A DNA stretch of 64,000 bases from Sphingomonas liriopis (GTDB lineage Bacteria > Pseudomonadota > Alphaproteobacteria > Sphingomonadales > Sphingomonadaceae). The stretch covers positions 1 to 64,000 of the forward strand of contig NZ_JAMLDY010000009.1 of assembly GCF_024211255.1 (NCBI RefSeq). Reading direction: 5' to 3'. This document shows positions 24,595-33,646 of the stretch, in pieces (the first letter of the stretch is position 1; every line of letters begins with the position of its first letter). Both the position numbers and the translations under genes were made by a program. The notes beneath the pieces are model-generated. The model was given only the letters and a program-made list of their open reading frames with translations, searched no databases and was not told the DNA's origin.

Positions 24595-25892
24595 GGGGCA
24601 TGCCGGCGCGCGCGGGCGGGTTCGACCGGCGGTTCGCGCTGATGTTCCTCGTCATGCTGACGATCGCGGCGGGCAATACCGCGTTGCAGTCGATCCTGCC
24701 CGCGCTCGGGCGATCGCTGGGGGTGGCGGATCGCGCGGTGGCGGCGGCGTTCTCGCTGTCGGCGCTGTTGTGGGTGCTCGCCGCGCCGTTCTGGGCGAAC
24801 CGGTCGGATCGCTATGGCCGGCGCGCGATGATCCTGCTCGGCGTGACCGGCTTCGCGGTGTCGCTGAGCCTGTGCGGGCTGTTCCTGACCGCGGGGATCA
24901 ACGGCTGGATCGGCGGCACCGCGGCGTTCGGGCTCTTCATCGCCGGGCGGCTGATCTACGGCACGTTCGGCTCGGCCGCGCCGCCCGCGGTACAAGCGCT
25001 GGTCGCGGGCGAGACCAGCCGCGAGGAGCGGACGCGGGCGCTGACGCTGCTCGCCAGCGCGTTCGGGCTCGGCACGATCCTGGGGCCGGCGGTGGCGCCC
25101 TATCTGTTGCTCGGCCGGATCGGCGGGGTCGAGATCGGGCTCGCCGGCCCCGCCTTCGTCTTCGCGCTGTTCGGGGTCGGCGTCGGTATCACGGTGCTGA
25201 CGATGCTGCCCGACGATCGCCATGGCCGGCATGACGGGCACGGCACGTCTTCGGCCTATCCCTCGATCGGCGGCGCGCCGACCGGTGCGACCGTCGCGGC
25301 GGCGACGCAGCCGCATGTCGAGCATGTCGGCTATCTCGATGCGCGCGTGCGTGGCTGGATGATCGCCGGCCTCGTCATGGGCCATGCGCAGGCGATGACC
25401 AGCCAGGCGATCGGCTTCCTCGTCATCGACCGGCTGGGGATCGCGCCGGCGCTGGCGCTGGAGCCGACCGGCATCGTGCTGATGATGGGCGCTGGCGCCG
25501 CGCTGCTGGTGCAATGGGGGGTGATCCCGCTGCTCGGGCTCAGCCCGCGGCGGCTGGTGCTGGTCGGGCTGGTGCTCGCCGCCGCCGGCGTGCTGCTGAC
25601 CGGGCTCGCCACCTCGCTGTACGGCATCGCCACAGCCTATGCGCTGGCCAATCTCGGCTTCGGCTTCACCCGCCCCGGCTTCACCGCGGGGTCGAGCCTC
25701 GCGGTCGGATCGGCGGCGCAGGGGTCGGTCGCGGGCAAGGTGACCAGCGTCAACGGCGCCAGCTTCGTGCTTGGCCCGTCGATCGGCGTCGGCCTGTACG
25801 AGATCGCCCGGCCGCTGCCTTACGTCGCGGCGGCGGCGGCGCTGGTCGTTCTGTTCGGCTATGCCTGGGTGACGTTGCGCGAGCGGGGTTAG
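24579..25892 (+). CDS. MFS transporter, DHA1/TetA-like
   Basis: A transporter of up to 437 residues with 12 predicted helices. The loop 2-3 signature WANRSDRYGRRAMILLG and the helix 5 region GTILGPAVAPYLL are typical of drug:H+ antiporters of the DHA1 class. The start is uncertain: ATG 24579, GTG 24591 (overlapping the upstream stop as GTGA) or ATG 24600 are all possible because conserved sequence begins later at RRFALMFLV. A His/Gly-rich cytoplasmic loop near residues 215-225 separates the two halves. It is coupled with the ABM gene. Substrate unknown. Confidence 0.85.
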   Translation: MVPGVRGMPARAGGFDRRFALMFLVMLTIAAGNTALQSILPALGRSLGVADRAVAAAFSLSALLWVLAAPFWANRSDRYGRRAMILLGVTGFAVSLSLCGLFLTAGINGWIGGTAAFGLFIAGRLIYGTFGSAAPPAVQALVAGETSREERTRALTLLASAFGLGTILGPAVAPYLLLGRIGGVEIGLAGPAFVFALFGVGVGITVLTMLPDDRHGRHDGHGTSSAYPSIGGAPTGATVAAATQPHVEHVGYLDARVRGWMIAGLVMGHAQAMTSQAIGFLVIDRLGIAPALALEPTGIVLMMGAGAALLVQWGVIPLLGLSPRRLVLVGLVLAAAGVLLTGLATSLYGIATAYALANLGFGFTRPGFTAGSSLAVGSAAQGSVAGKVTSVNGASFVLGPSIGVGLYEIARPLPYVAAAAALVVLFGYAWVTLRERG

Positions 25893-25913
25893 GCTCGCTC
25901 GATCCACCCCGAT

Positions 25914-25983
25914 CCGTTCGCCCTGAGCCTGTCGAAGGGCAGGTGAGACTCAATGTGCTTCGACAGGCTCAGCACGAACGGGC
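25914..25983. repeat. Palindromic repeat family A, copy 2
   Basis: Arms cgttcgccctgagcctgtcg and cgacaggctcagcacgaacg with aagggcaggtgagact-like centre. It lies between the convergent MFS and MaoC genes. Confidence 0.9.
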
Positions 25984-26003
25984 AGGGGTGCACAGCTCCA
26001 ACC

Positions 26004-26459
26004 TTACACCGGCCGTTTGTTGAGCAGACCGCTCCGCAGGCACTGGCAGACGATCTCGTCGCGCTGGTTGAACAGGCGGTGTTCGAACACGACGATCCCC
26101 GTGCCGGGCCGCGAACGGCTTTCGCGCAGGTCGCGGACCTCGGTCGTGGCGCGCATCGTGTCGCCGATGAACACCGGGTTCGGGGTCACCACCTTGTCGA
26201 AGCCGAGGTTGGCAACCAAGGTCCCCAGCGTCGTCTCGCCCACCGACAGCCCGACCATCAGCGCGAAGGTGAAGGTCGAATTGACCAGGATCTGGCCATA
26301 GCCGCTCGCCTTCGCCGCCTCGATATCGAGGTGCAGCGGCTGCGGATTGTGCGTCATCGTCGAGAACAGCAGATTGTCCGTCTCGGTCACCGTGCGGCGG
26401 ATCGGATGCTCGATCGTGTCGCCGACCTGCCATTCGTCGAACCAGCGTCCCGCCATCAT
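26004..26459 (-). CDS. MaoC family acyl-CoA hydratase
   Basis: A 151-residue single hot-dog-fold protein of the MaoC dehydratase family. The active-site region reads TETDNLLFSTMTHNPQPLHLD, with the Asp/His pair of hydratase 2. The ATG at 26459 overlaps the liuD stop (ATGA), so it belongs to the liu operon. No crotonase-type methylglutaconyl-CoA hydratase gene is present among the four genes, so this protein may supply that hydration step or act on a related branched enoyl-CoA. That role is inference. Confidence 0.87.
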   Translation of the reverse strand: MMAGRWFDEWQVGDTIEHPIRRTVTETDNLLFSTMTHNPQPLHLDIEAAKASGYGQILVNSTFTFALMVGLSVGETTLGTLVANLGFDKVVTPNPVFIGDTMRATTEVRDLRESRSRPGTGIVVFEHRLFNQRDEIVCQCLRSGLLNKRPV

Positions 26460-28321
26460 CCGTCCTCCCGTTCGATGCTCGCGAGCATCGTGCCCTCGGC
26501 AACCTGTGCGCCATCGGTCGCCTTCAGCGCCGATACGATACCGTCGAAAGGGGCGAGCAGCGCCTGTTCCATCTTCATCGCCTCCAGCACGATCAGCCGC
26601 TGGCCCCTGGTCACCGTGTCGCCGTCGGCGACGTCGACCGATACGATCCGGCCCGGCATCGGCGCGACGATGCTGCCGTCGCCCGCGGCGGCGCCACCGT
26701 CGGCGCCCGAGCGCGGCGCGGCGAACAGCCATGCCTCGCCGTCGACGAACAGCAGGCGCTGGTCGCCGATGCGCGCGGCGCGGGCGCGGGGATCGGCCTT
26801 CGCCTCGGCCAGCACTCGCGTGCCGCCGATGTCGAGCAGCACTCGGCCATCGGCGTCGGCGTTGCTGCGGAACCCGGCGAGCGCGGTCCACGGGTTCGTC
26901 CCCGTCGCCTCGGCCAGCAGCGCGGCGGCGGCGCCCGCGACCGCGTCGCCGGGTTCGGTGTCCGGGATCAGCGTATCGGCATGGCGTTCGATGAACCCGG
27001 TATCGACACGGCCCGCGACGAAGTCGGGATGCGCGGCGGCGCGCGTCAGGAAGCCGGCGTTGGTGCGCACCGGCCACACCTCGACGCCGCTACACGCCTT
27101 CGCCAGCGCCCGCGCGGCGGCGGTGCGGGTCGGGGCGGCGACGACGAGCTTGGCGATCATCGGATCATAGAAGGGCGTGACCTCGCCGCCCTCTTCGACG
27201 CCGGCATCGACGCGCACCCCGTCCGGAAAGCGCAGCCGGTCGAGCGGCCCGGTCGAGGGCAGGAAGCCCGTCACCGGATTTTCGGCATAGAGCCGCGCCT
27301 CCATCGCCCAGCCGGTGATGCGCAGCGCATCCTGCGTCAGCGGCAGCGGCTCGCCGGCGGCGACACGCAGCTGCCATTCGACGAGGTCCTGGCCGGTGAT
27401 CGCCTCGGTCACCGGATGCTCGACCTGCAGCCGGGTGTTCATCTCCATGAACCAGATGCGGTCGGCGCGCAGGCCCTCGGTGCCGTCGGCGATGAACTCG
27501 ATCGTGCCGGCACCGACGTAGTCGACCGCCTTCGCCGCCTTGACCGCGGCGGCGCACACCGCCGCGCGGGTGGCGGCGTCCATGCCGGGGGCGGGGGCTT
27601 CCTCGATCACCTTCTGATGGCGACGCTGCAGCGAACAGTCGCGCTCGAACAGATGGACGACGGTGCCGTGCGTGTCGCCGAAGACCTGCACCTCGATATG
27701 GCGGGGGGACAATATGTACTTTTCGATCAGCACGCGGTCGTCGCCGAACGACGCGGCGGCCTCGCGCTGGCATGACAGCAGCGCGTCGCGGAACGCGGCG
27801 GCGTCGTCGACGCGGCGCATGCCCTTGCCGCCGCCGCCCGCCACCGCCTTGATGAGCACTGGATAGCCGATTCCATCCGCCTCATGCTGCAGGCGTTCGG
27901 GGGACTGGTCCTCGCCGATATAGCCCGGCGTCACGGGGACGCCGGCCTGCTGCATCAGCGTCTTGGCCGCATCCTTCAGCCCCATGGCGAGGATGCTGGC
28001 CGGGCGCGGGCCGATCCAGGCGAGCCCGGCGTCGGCCACCGCCTGCGCGAAGCCGGCGTTTTCGGACAGGAAGCCGTAGCCGGGGTGAATCGCCTCCGCT
28101 CCGCTCGCGCGCGCCGCCTCGAGGATGCGGTCCTGGCGCAGGTACGAATCGCGCGCGGCGGCGGTGCCGATGCAGACCGCGTGATCGGCCTCGGTGACGA
28201 AGGGCATCGCGGCGTCGACGTCGGAATGGACCGCGACGGTCTCGATCCCCATGGCGCGCGCGGTGCGCATGATCCGCCGCGCGATCTCGCCGCGGTTGGC
28301 GATCAGGATCCGGTTGAACAT
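26456..28321 (-). CDS. liuD: Methylcrotonyl-CoA carboxylase, biotin-carrying alpha subunit
   Basis: A 621-residue biotin carboxylase plus biotin carrier subunit. The biotin carboxylase domain covers about 1-445, starting NRILIANRGEIARRI, with the ATP-grasp glycine loop GGGGKGMRRV and the catalytic stretch FMEMNTRLQVEHPVTE. The C-terminal biotinyl domain contains VLEAMKMEQ, with the lysine that carries biotin. Position between MaoC and the beta subunit and next to isovaleryl-CoA dehydrogenase identifies it as the leucine-pathway enzyme instead of propionyl- or acetyl-CoA carboxylase. The ATG at 28321 is fixed by the conserved N-terminus. Confidence 0.93.
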   Translation of the reverse strand: MFNRILIANRGEIARRIMRTARAMGIETVAVHSDVDAAMPFVTEADHAVCIGTAAARDSYLRQDRILEAARASGAEAIHPGYGFLSENAGFAQAVADAGLAWIGPRPASILAMGLKDAAKTLMQQAGVPVTPGYIGEDQSPERLQHEADGIGYPVLIKAVAGGGGKGMRRVDDAAAFRDALLSCQREAAASFGDDRVLIEKYILSPRHIEVQVFGDTHGTVVHLFERDCSLQRRHQKVIEEAPAPGMDAATRAAVCAAAVKAAKAVDYVGAGTIEFIADGTEGLRADRIWFMEMNTRLQVEHPVTEAITGQDLVEWQLRVAAGEPLPLTQDALRITGWAMEARLYAENPVTGFLPSTGPLDRLRFPDGVRVDAGVEEGGEVTPFYDPMIAKLVVAAPTRTAAARALAKACSGVEVWPVRTNAGFLTRAAAHPDFVAGRVDTGFIERHADTLIPDTEPGDAVAGAAAALLAEATGTNPWTALAGFRSNADADGRVLLDIGGTRVLAEAKADPRARAARIGDQRLLFVDGEAWLFAAPRSGADGGAAAGDGSIVAPMPGRIVSVDVADGDTVTRGQRLIVLEAMKMEQALLAPFDGIVSALKATDGAQVAEGTMLASIEREDG

Positions 28322-28373
28322 GGCGCTACTCCCTGCACGCGGTCGGTCGGGTCGGTATCGATCGGGGCATGGC

Positions 28374-29969
28374 CTACATCCGGAACACGCCGAACGCGGG
28401 GCGTTCGGGGATGGGGGCGTTGAGGCAGGCGGCGAGCGCGAGGCCCAGCACGTCGCGGGTCTGCGCGGGGTCGATGATCCCGTCGTCCCACAATCGCGCC
28501 GAGGCGTTCCACGGATTGCCCTCCTCGTCGTAGCGCTGGCGGATCGGCGCCTTGAAGGCTTCGGCCTCCTCCGGCGTCCAGCGCGCGGCATCGCGGTGGA
28601 CGGTGGCGAGGACCGAGGCCGCCTGTTCGCCGCCCATCACCGAGATGCGGCTGTTGGGCCAGGTGAACAGGAAGCGCGGGTCGTAGGCGCGCCCGCACAT
28701 GCCGTAATTGCCCGCACCGAAGCTGCCGCCGATCAGCACGGTGAGCTTGGGCACGCTCGCCGTCGCGACCGCGGTGACCAGCTTGGCGCCATGCTTGGCG
28801 ATCCCCTCCGCTTCGTATTTGCCGCCGACCATGAAGCCCGAGATGTTCTGGAGGAACAGCAAGGGGATGCGGCGCTGGCAGGCGAGTTCGATGAAATGTG
28901 CGCCCTTCTGCGCGGCTTCGGAGAAGAGCACGCCGTTGTTGGCGATGATGCCGACCGGCATGCCCCAGATGCGGGTGAAGCCGGTGACCAGCGTCGTGCC
29001 GTACAGCGGCTTGAATTCGTGGAAGTCGGAACCGTCGACGATCCGTGCGATCACCTCGCGCACGTCATAGGACGCACGCAGGTCCTGCGGCACGATGCCG
29101 TACAATTCCTGCGGATCGTACAGCGGCGCGCGCGGCTCGGTCACTTCGATGTCGATGTGCGGCACCGCATTGAGCGTCGCGACGATCTCGCGGACCTTGA
29201 GCAGCGCCGCCAGATCGTCCTCGGCGAGGTGATCGACGACGCCCGACCGGCGCGCGTGCATGTCGCCGCCGCCCAGTTCCTCGGCGGTGATCTCCTCGCC
29301 CGTCGCCGCCTTGACCAGCGGCGGGCCGGCGAGGAAGATCGTGCCCTGGTTGCGGACGATGACCGTCTCGTCCGACATCGCGGGGACATAGGCGCCGCCG
29401 GCGGTGCAGCTGCCCATCACGCAGGCGATCTGCGCGATCCCCTTCGCCGACATGTTCGCCTGATTGTAGAAGATGCGGCCGAAATGCTGCGCGTCGGGAA
29501 AGATCTCCGACTGGTGCGGCAGGTTGGCGCCCCCTGAATCGACGAGGTAGATGCACGGCAGCCGGTTCTGTTCGGCGACCTCCTGCGCGCGCAGGTGCTT
29601 CTTGACGGTCATCGGGAAATAGGTGCCGCCCTTGATCGTCGCGTCGTTGCATACGATCATGCACATCCGCCCCGACACCCGGCCGATGCCGGTGATGATC
29701 CCGGCGCCCGGCGCCTCGCCGTCGTACATCCCCCATGCGGCGAGCTGCCCCAGTTCGAGGAAGGGCGAGCCCGGGTCGAGCAGCCGGTGGACGCGATCGC
29801 GTGGCAGCAGCTTGCCGCGGCCGACATGGCGGTCGCGCGCGGCCGCCGATCCGCCGAGCGCGACCGTCGCGACGTCGGCGCGCAGCGTGTCGGCGAGCGC
29901 GCCGTGGAAGGCGGCATTGGCGGCGAAGGCGTCGCTGCCGGTATCGACGAGCGTGGGGAGGGTGGTCAT
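28374..29969 (-). CDS. liuB: Methylcrotonyl-CoA carboxylase, carboxyltransferase beta subunit
   Basis: A 531-residue carboxyltransferase that moves CO2 from biotin to 3-methylcrotonyl-CoA. Recognisable blocks include [53 protein letters not shown], and, in the C-terminal half, [11 protein letters not shown] and [20 protein letters not shown], all typical of MCC beta subunits. Length is normal. It lies 52 bp upstream of liuD and directly after liuA in the same operon. Confidence 0.94.
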   Translation of the reverse strand: MTTLPTLVDTGSDAFAANAAFHGALADTLRADVATVALGGSAAARDRHVGRGKLLPRDRVHRLLDPGSPFLELGQLAAWGMYDGEAPGAGIITGIGRVSGRMCMIVCNDATIKGGTYFPMTVKKHLRAQEVAEQNRLPCIYLVDSGGANLPHQSEIFPDAQHFGRIFYNQANMSAKGIAQIACVMGSCTAGGAYVPAMSDETVIVRNQGTIFLAGPPLVKAATGEEITAEELGGGDMHARRSGVVDHLAEDDLAALLKVREIVATLNAVPHIDIEVTEPRAPLYDPQELYGIVPQDLRASYDVREVIARIVDGSDFHEFKPLYGTTLVTGFTRIWGMPVGIIANNGVLFSEAAQKGAHFIELACQRRIPLLFLQNISGFMVGGKYEAEGIAKHGAKLVTAVATASVPKLTVLIGGSFGAGNYGMCGRAYDPRFLFTWPNSRISVMGGEQAASVLATVHRDAARWTPEEAEAFKAPIRQRYDEEGNPWNASARLWDDGIIDPAQTRDVLGLALAACLNAPIPERPAFGVFRM

Positions 29970-29978
29970 GGCGGTCCC

Positions 29979-31145
29979 TTACTGGGCGCGGGGGGCGTCG
30001 TGGCCGATCAGCTCGCGCCCGATCAGCATCCGGCGCACCTCGTTGGTGCCGGCACCGATGTCGAGCAGCTTGGCGTCGCGCCAGTAGCGCTCGACCGGCC
30101 AGTCCTTGGTATAGCCCGCGCCGCCCAGCGCCTGGATCGCCTCGCCCGCGACGCGTACCGCATTCTCCGACGACAGCAGGATCGCGCCCGCCGCGTCGAA
30201 GCGTGTCGTCCGCCCGGCATCCGCCGAGCGCGCCACCGCATAGGTATAGGCGCGCGAGGCGTTGAGCGCGACGTACATGTCGGCGACCTTGGCCTGGATC
30301 AGCTGGAAACTGCCGATCGGCTTGCCGAACTGGCGGCGTTCGCGGACGTAGGGGAGGACGGTGTCGATGCACGCCTGCATGATGCCCAGCTGGATGCCCG
30401 ACAGGACGACGCGCTCGTAGTCGAGCCCGCTCATCAAGACCTTCACGCCCTCATTCACCGCGCCCATGACGTTGGCGTCGGGGACGAAGCAATCGTCGAA
30501 CACCAGCTCCGCGGTCTGCGAGCCGCGCATGCCGAGCTTGTCGATCTTCTGCCCGATGGCAAAGCCAGCGAAGCCTTTTTCGATCAGGAAGGCGGTGATG
30601 CCGCGCGATCCCGCGTCGGGCGCGGTCTTGGCATAGACGATCAGCGTGTCGGCATAGGGCGCGTTGGTGATCCAGAATTTGGTGCCGTTGAGCCGCCAGC
30701 CGCCCTCGACCCGGTCGGCGCGCAGCTTCATCGAAACGACGTCGGACCCCGCGCCCGCTTCGGACATGGCGAGGCTGCCGACATGCTCGCCGGAGACGAG
30801 TTTGGGCAGATATTGCGCCTTCTGGTCGGGATTGCCCCAGCGGCGCAGCTGGTTGACGCACAGATTGGAATGCGCGCCGTAGCTGAGCCCGACCGAGGCG
30901 CTGGCGCGCGCGACCTCCTCCACCGCGACGACATGCTCGACATAGCCGAGGCCGAGGCCGCCATAATCCTCCTCGACGGTGATGCCGTGCAGGCCGAGGT
31001 CGCCCATTTCCGTCCACAATTCGCGCGGGAAGCGATCCTCCGCATCGACCGCGGCGGCGATCGGCGCGATCCGGTCGGCGGCGAAGCGCCGGGTGCTGTC
31101 GCGGATCGTATCGGCCATCTCGCCGAGCGCAAAGTCCATGTCCAT
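29979..31145 (-). CDS. liuA: Isovaleryl-CoA dehydrogenase
   Basis: A 388-residue FAD-dependent acyl-CoA dehydrogenase that oxidises isovaleryl-CoA to 3-methylcrotonyl-CoA. Family blocks are AMSEAGAGSDVVSM, WITNAPYADTLIVYAKT and, near the C-terminus, IGAGTNEVRRMLIGREL. The catalytic glutamate sits in SGLDYERVVL, the position characteristic of isovaleryl-CoA dehydrogenases instead of straight-chain enzymes. The ATG at 31145 follows ggagag with good spacing; the long open frame upstream covers the antisense of the LysR gene. It is the first gene of the liu operon, divergent from lysR. Confidence 0.94.
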   Translation of the reverse strand: MDMDFALGEMADTIRDSTRRFAADRIAPIAAAVDAEDRFPRELWTEMGDLGLHGITVEEDYGGLGLGYVEHVVAVEEVARASASVGLSYGAHSNLCVNQLRRWGNPDQKAQYLPKLVSGEHVGSLAMSEAGAGSDVVSMKLRADRVEGGWRLNGTKFWITNAPYADTLIVYAKTAPDAGSRGITAFLIEKGFAGFAIGQKIDKLGMRGSQTAELVFDDCFVPDANVMGAVNEGVKVLMSGLDYERVVLSGIQLGIMQACIDTVLPYVRERRQFGKPIGSFQLIQAKVADMYVALNASRAYTYAVARSADAGRTTRFDAAGAILLSSENAVRVAGEAIQALGGAGYTKDWPVERYWRDAKLLDIGAGTNEVRRMLIGRELIGHDAPRAQ

Positions 31146-31214
31146 GGCCACTCTCCAAAACATCGTCGCGGCGTAGCTCGCCGTCATCCGGGCCAGCGTA
31201 GCGGGGTTCGCCTT

Positions 31215-31236
31215 CAATGGAAAATTGAAAGCATTG
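31215..31236. promoter_or_regulatory. Candidate LysR box in the liuA-lysR gap
   Basis: A palindrome caatg-N12-cattg lies in the 114-bp divergent gap, the most AT-rich stretch there, about 24 bp before the lysR start. It fits the general LysR pattern of a dyad with T-N11-A and could serve both promoters. Confidence 0.4.
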
Positions 31237-31259
31237 CAGGATTGCCATAGATACGACCT

Positions 31260-32138
31260 ATGATCGATCGCTACCTGCTGCGCTATTTCCTCGCCGTGAT
31301 CGACCAGGGCAATTTCTCCAAGGCGGCGGCCGCGTGCAACGTGTCGCAGCCGACGCTCTCGGTCGGCATCGTCAAGCTGGAAACGGCGCTTGGCCGCACC
31401 TTGTTCAACCGTACCAACCGCCGCGTCGCGCTGACTGAGGCCGGCGTGCGCCTCGCCGAACACGCACGCAAGATCGAGGTCGAGTTCGCGCTGGCGGAGC
31501 GCGCGATCCAGGGGACGTCGGCGGTCACCACGTTGCGGCTGGGGGTGCTCGCCAGTATCCCGCCCGACTGGATCGCACGCTTCCTGATCGCCGCCGCGCC
31601 GGCGCGGCCCGCGCACCGCGTCGAGCTGGTCGAGGGGCGCGAGCGCGACCTCGCCGAGCAATTGGGGCGCGGCCGTATCGACGTCGCGCTGACCATCCTG
31701 CGCGCCGACGACGACCGGCTGCCGCGCGAGCGCCTGTTCACGGAGGGCTATGCGCTGGCGGTATCGACCGACCACCCGCTCGCCTCTCGCGGGGTGATCG
31801 CGGCGAGCGAGCTCGCTGACAATCCGATGATCGTGCGGCGGTCGTGCGAATTGCTGGCGGAGACCAGCCGTTTCTTCACCGCGCGCGGGGTGCGGCCGTC
31901 GTTCCTCGCGCGGACGCACGACGAGACGCGTGCGCTCGATTACGTCCGCGCCGGGCTGGGCGTGACGGTGATGCCCGACGGCTATCGCGCGCCCGGCATC
32001 GCGCGCCCGCGGCTCGCCGATTTCGAATTTACCCGCGATATCGGCCTGATCTACGCCGCGCATGCCGATCGGCATGGCGAACAGCCGATCCTGCGCATCC
32101 TGAAGGCGTCGATCGACGGGTTCCTGCATGCGGCGTGA
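31260..32138 (+). CDS. LysR family transcriptional regulator
   Basis: A 292-residue LTTR. The N-terminal helix-turn-helix reads LRYFLAVIDQGNFSKAAAAC, then NVSQPTLSVGIVKLE and LGRTLFNRTNRRVALTEAG; the effector domain follows from about residue 90 (TLRLGVLASIPPDW). It is divergent from liuA and is the likely activator of the liu operon. In many other proteobacteria the liu genes are controlled by a MerR-type LiuR, so a LysR protein here would be a regulatory swap. Target assignment is inference from position. Confidence 0.9.
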   Translation: MIDRYLLRYFLAVIDQGNFSKAAAACNVSQPTLSVGIVKLETALGRTLFNRTNRRVALTEAGVRLAEHARKIEVEFALAERAIQGTSAVTTLRLGVLASIPPDWIARFLIAAAPARPAHRVELVEGRERDLAEQLGRGRIDVALTILRADDDRLPRERLFTEGYALAVSTDHPLASRGVIAASELADNPMIVRRSCELLAETSRFFTARGVRPSFLARTHDETRALDYVRAGLGVTVMPDGYRAPGIARPRLADFEFTRDIGLIYAAHADRHGEQPILRILKASIDGFLHAA

Positions 32139-32153
32139 TGCGGGTGCCATGCG

Positions 32154-32942
32154 ATGAGCGTCGTGCTCGGCATCGATGCGGCGTGGACGGCGGGGCGGCC
32201 GAGCGGCGTGGCGCTCGCCGTCCGGCGCGGTGAACGCTGGACGCTGCGGGCGGTGGCGCCGTCCTATGCGCAGTTCCTCGCCCTGGCGCGGGGCGAGCGG
32301 CTGGACGGCGTGCCGACGGGGACGATGCCGGATGCCGCCGCGCTGCTGGCGGCGGCGCAGGCGCTGGCGGGGGAGCCGGTGCGGCTCGTCGCGATCGACA
32401 TGCCGCTGGCCCACACGCCGATCGTCGCGCGGCGCGCCTCCGACAATGCGATCGCGCGGGCTTTCGGCGCGCGGCATTGTGCGACGCATTCGCCCAGCGC
32501 CGCGCGGCCCGGCGCATTGAGCGACCGCCTGCGCGCCGGTTTCGCCACGGCGGGCTATCCGCTGCGCACCGACGATGCGCGTGGCGGCGGACTGATCGAG
32601 GTCTATCCGCACCCCGCGCTGGTGGTCCTTGCCGGTGCGGCGCGGCGCCTGCCGTACAAGGCGGGGAGCAGCGCGAAATACTGGCCGGGCGAGACGCTGG
32701 CGGCGCGGCGGCGGTTGCTGGGCGAGCAATGGGCGCGGATCGCCGGGTTGCTCGCGACGCGGTTCGACGGGGTGGCGGAGCAGCTGCCGCCGCTGGCCGG
32801 GGTGACGACCGGCGTGGGGCGCAAGGCGTATGAGGATATGCTCGACGCGATCGTCTGCGCGTGGGTCGGCGTCACCGCGCTGGCGGGGAAGGCGGAGGCC
32901 TATGGCGACGCTGATTCGGCGATCTGGGTGCCGCGGGGGTAG
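32154..32942 (+). CDS. DUF429 family protein (predicted RNase H-fold nuclease)
   Basis: A 262-residue protein. The start LGIDAAWTAGRPSGVALA, the middle LVAIDMPLAHTPI and the end region GRKAYEDMLDAIVCAWVG match DUF429 (COG4923), predicted to have an RNase H-like fold with acidic residues in both first and last motifs. No function has been assigned to the family with certainty. It starts 15 bases after lysR and may be co-transcribed. Confidence 0.85.
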   Translation: MSVVLGIDAAWTAGRPSGVALAVRRGERWTLRAVAPSYAQFLALARGERLDGVPTGTMPDAAALLAAAQALAGEPVRLVAIDMPLAHTPIVARRASDNAIARAFGARHCATHSPSAARPGALSDRLRAGFATAGYPLRTDDARGGGLIEVYPHPALVVLAGAARRLPYKAGSSAKYWPGETLAARRRLLGEQWARIAGLLATRFDGVAEQLPPLAGVTTGVGRKAYEDMLDAIVCAWVGVTALAGKAEAYGDADSAIWVPRG

Positions 32943-32970
32943 GGGTGACGTGATACTTGTCCGCCCATCC

Positions 32971-33040
32971 CCGTTCGTGCTGAGCCTGTCGAAGTACGAT
33001 GAGTCTCACCTGCCCTTCGACAGGCTCAGGGCGAACGGTT
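32971..33040. repeat. Palindromic repeat family A, copy 3
   Basis: Arms ccgttcgtgctgagcctgtc and gacaggctcagggcgaacgg. The centre (gatgagtctcacctgccctt) is the reverse complement of the centre of copy 2, so the element is inverted relative to it. It lies between convergent DUF429 and TlpA-like genes. Confidence 0.9.
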
Positions 33041-33061
33041 GGGGCGGGGGGTGTCAGCCGG

Positions 33062-33646
33062 TCACGCCGCCTCGGCGATCAGCTTCGCCGCGGCGGCGCC
33101 GTTCCAGTCGTTGCCGCCGTTCCAGCGCCACACCTCCTTGCCCGCCGCATCGAACAGGATCGTCGTCGGCAGATTGGCGTTCCAGCCCAGCGACAGCGCC
33201 ATCTGGTCGTCGAGATAGGGCGTCAGCGACGGCGCGCCGTGCTCCTTCAGGAAAGCGGGCACCTTCGCCGCGGCGGCGGTGTCCTGGCTGATCGCGGCGA
33301 CGCGGATCGTGCCCTGCTTCGCCAGCGCCTCCAGCGTCGGCAGTTCGGCGACGCAGGGGCCGCACCACGTCGCCCACAGATTGACCAGCACCGGCTTGCC
33401 CTTGAACGCGGCGAGCGTGACGGACTTGCCGGCGGCGTCCTTGAAGGGGGTGGCGGGGGCCGCCTCGCCCTTGTGGCTGCGATCGACGCCGACCTGTGCG
33501 GCGGAGGTGGAGGCGACCGCTTCGTCGGGGGACGCGGCGGCGGCCGTGTTGGCTTGCCCGGGGGACGTGCTTTGCCTATCGCAAGCCGCGGCGGTGAGCG
33601 CCAGGAGACAGACGATTCCGACGCGCGGGGACAGGCCTGAAGACAT
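33062..33646 (-). CDS. TlpA-like thioredoxin-fold lipoprotein
   Basis: A 194-residue envelope disulfide oxidoreductase. A short signal peptide ends in the lipobox LTAAAC, followed by an Ala/Thr-rich linker. The thioredoxin domain (about 75-190) has the active site [13 protein letters not shown] and a cis-proline region NLPTTILFD. TlpA and ResA relatives reduce cytochrome c or other periplasmic thiols. No in-frame ATG or GTG lies just downstream, so the ATG at 33646 is the only sensible start. It shares the four bases CATG with the argH start on the other strand, so the two genes are exactly back to back. Confidence 0.88.
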   Translation of the reverse strand: MSSGLSPRVGIVCLLALTAAACDRQSTSPGQANTAAAASPDEAVASTSAAQVGVDRSHKGEAAPATPFKDAAGKSVTLAAFKGKPVLVNLWATWCGPCVAELPTLEALAKQGTIRVAAISQDTAAAAKVPAFLKEHGAPSLTPYLDDQMALSLGWNANLPTTILFDAAGKEVWRWNGGNDWNGAAAAKLIAEAA

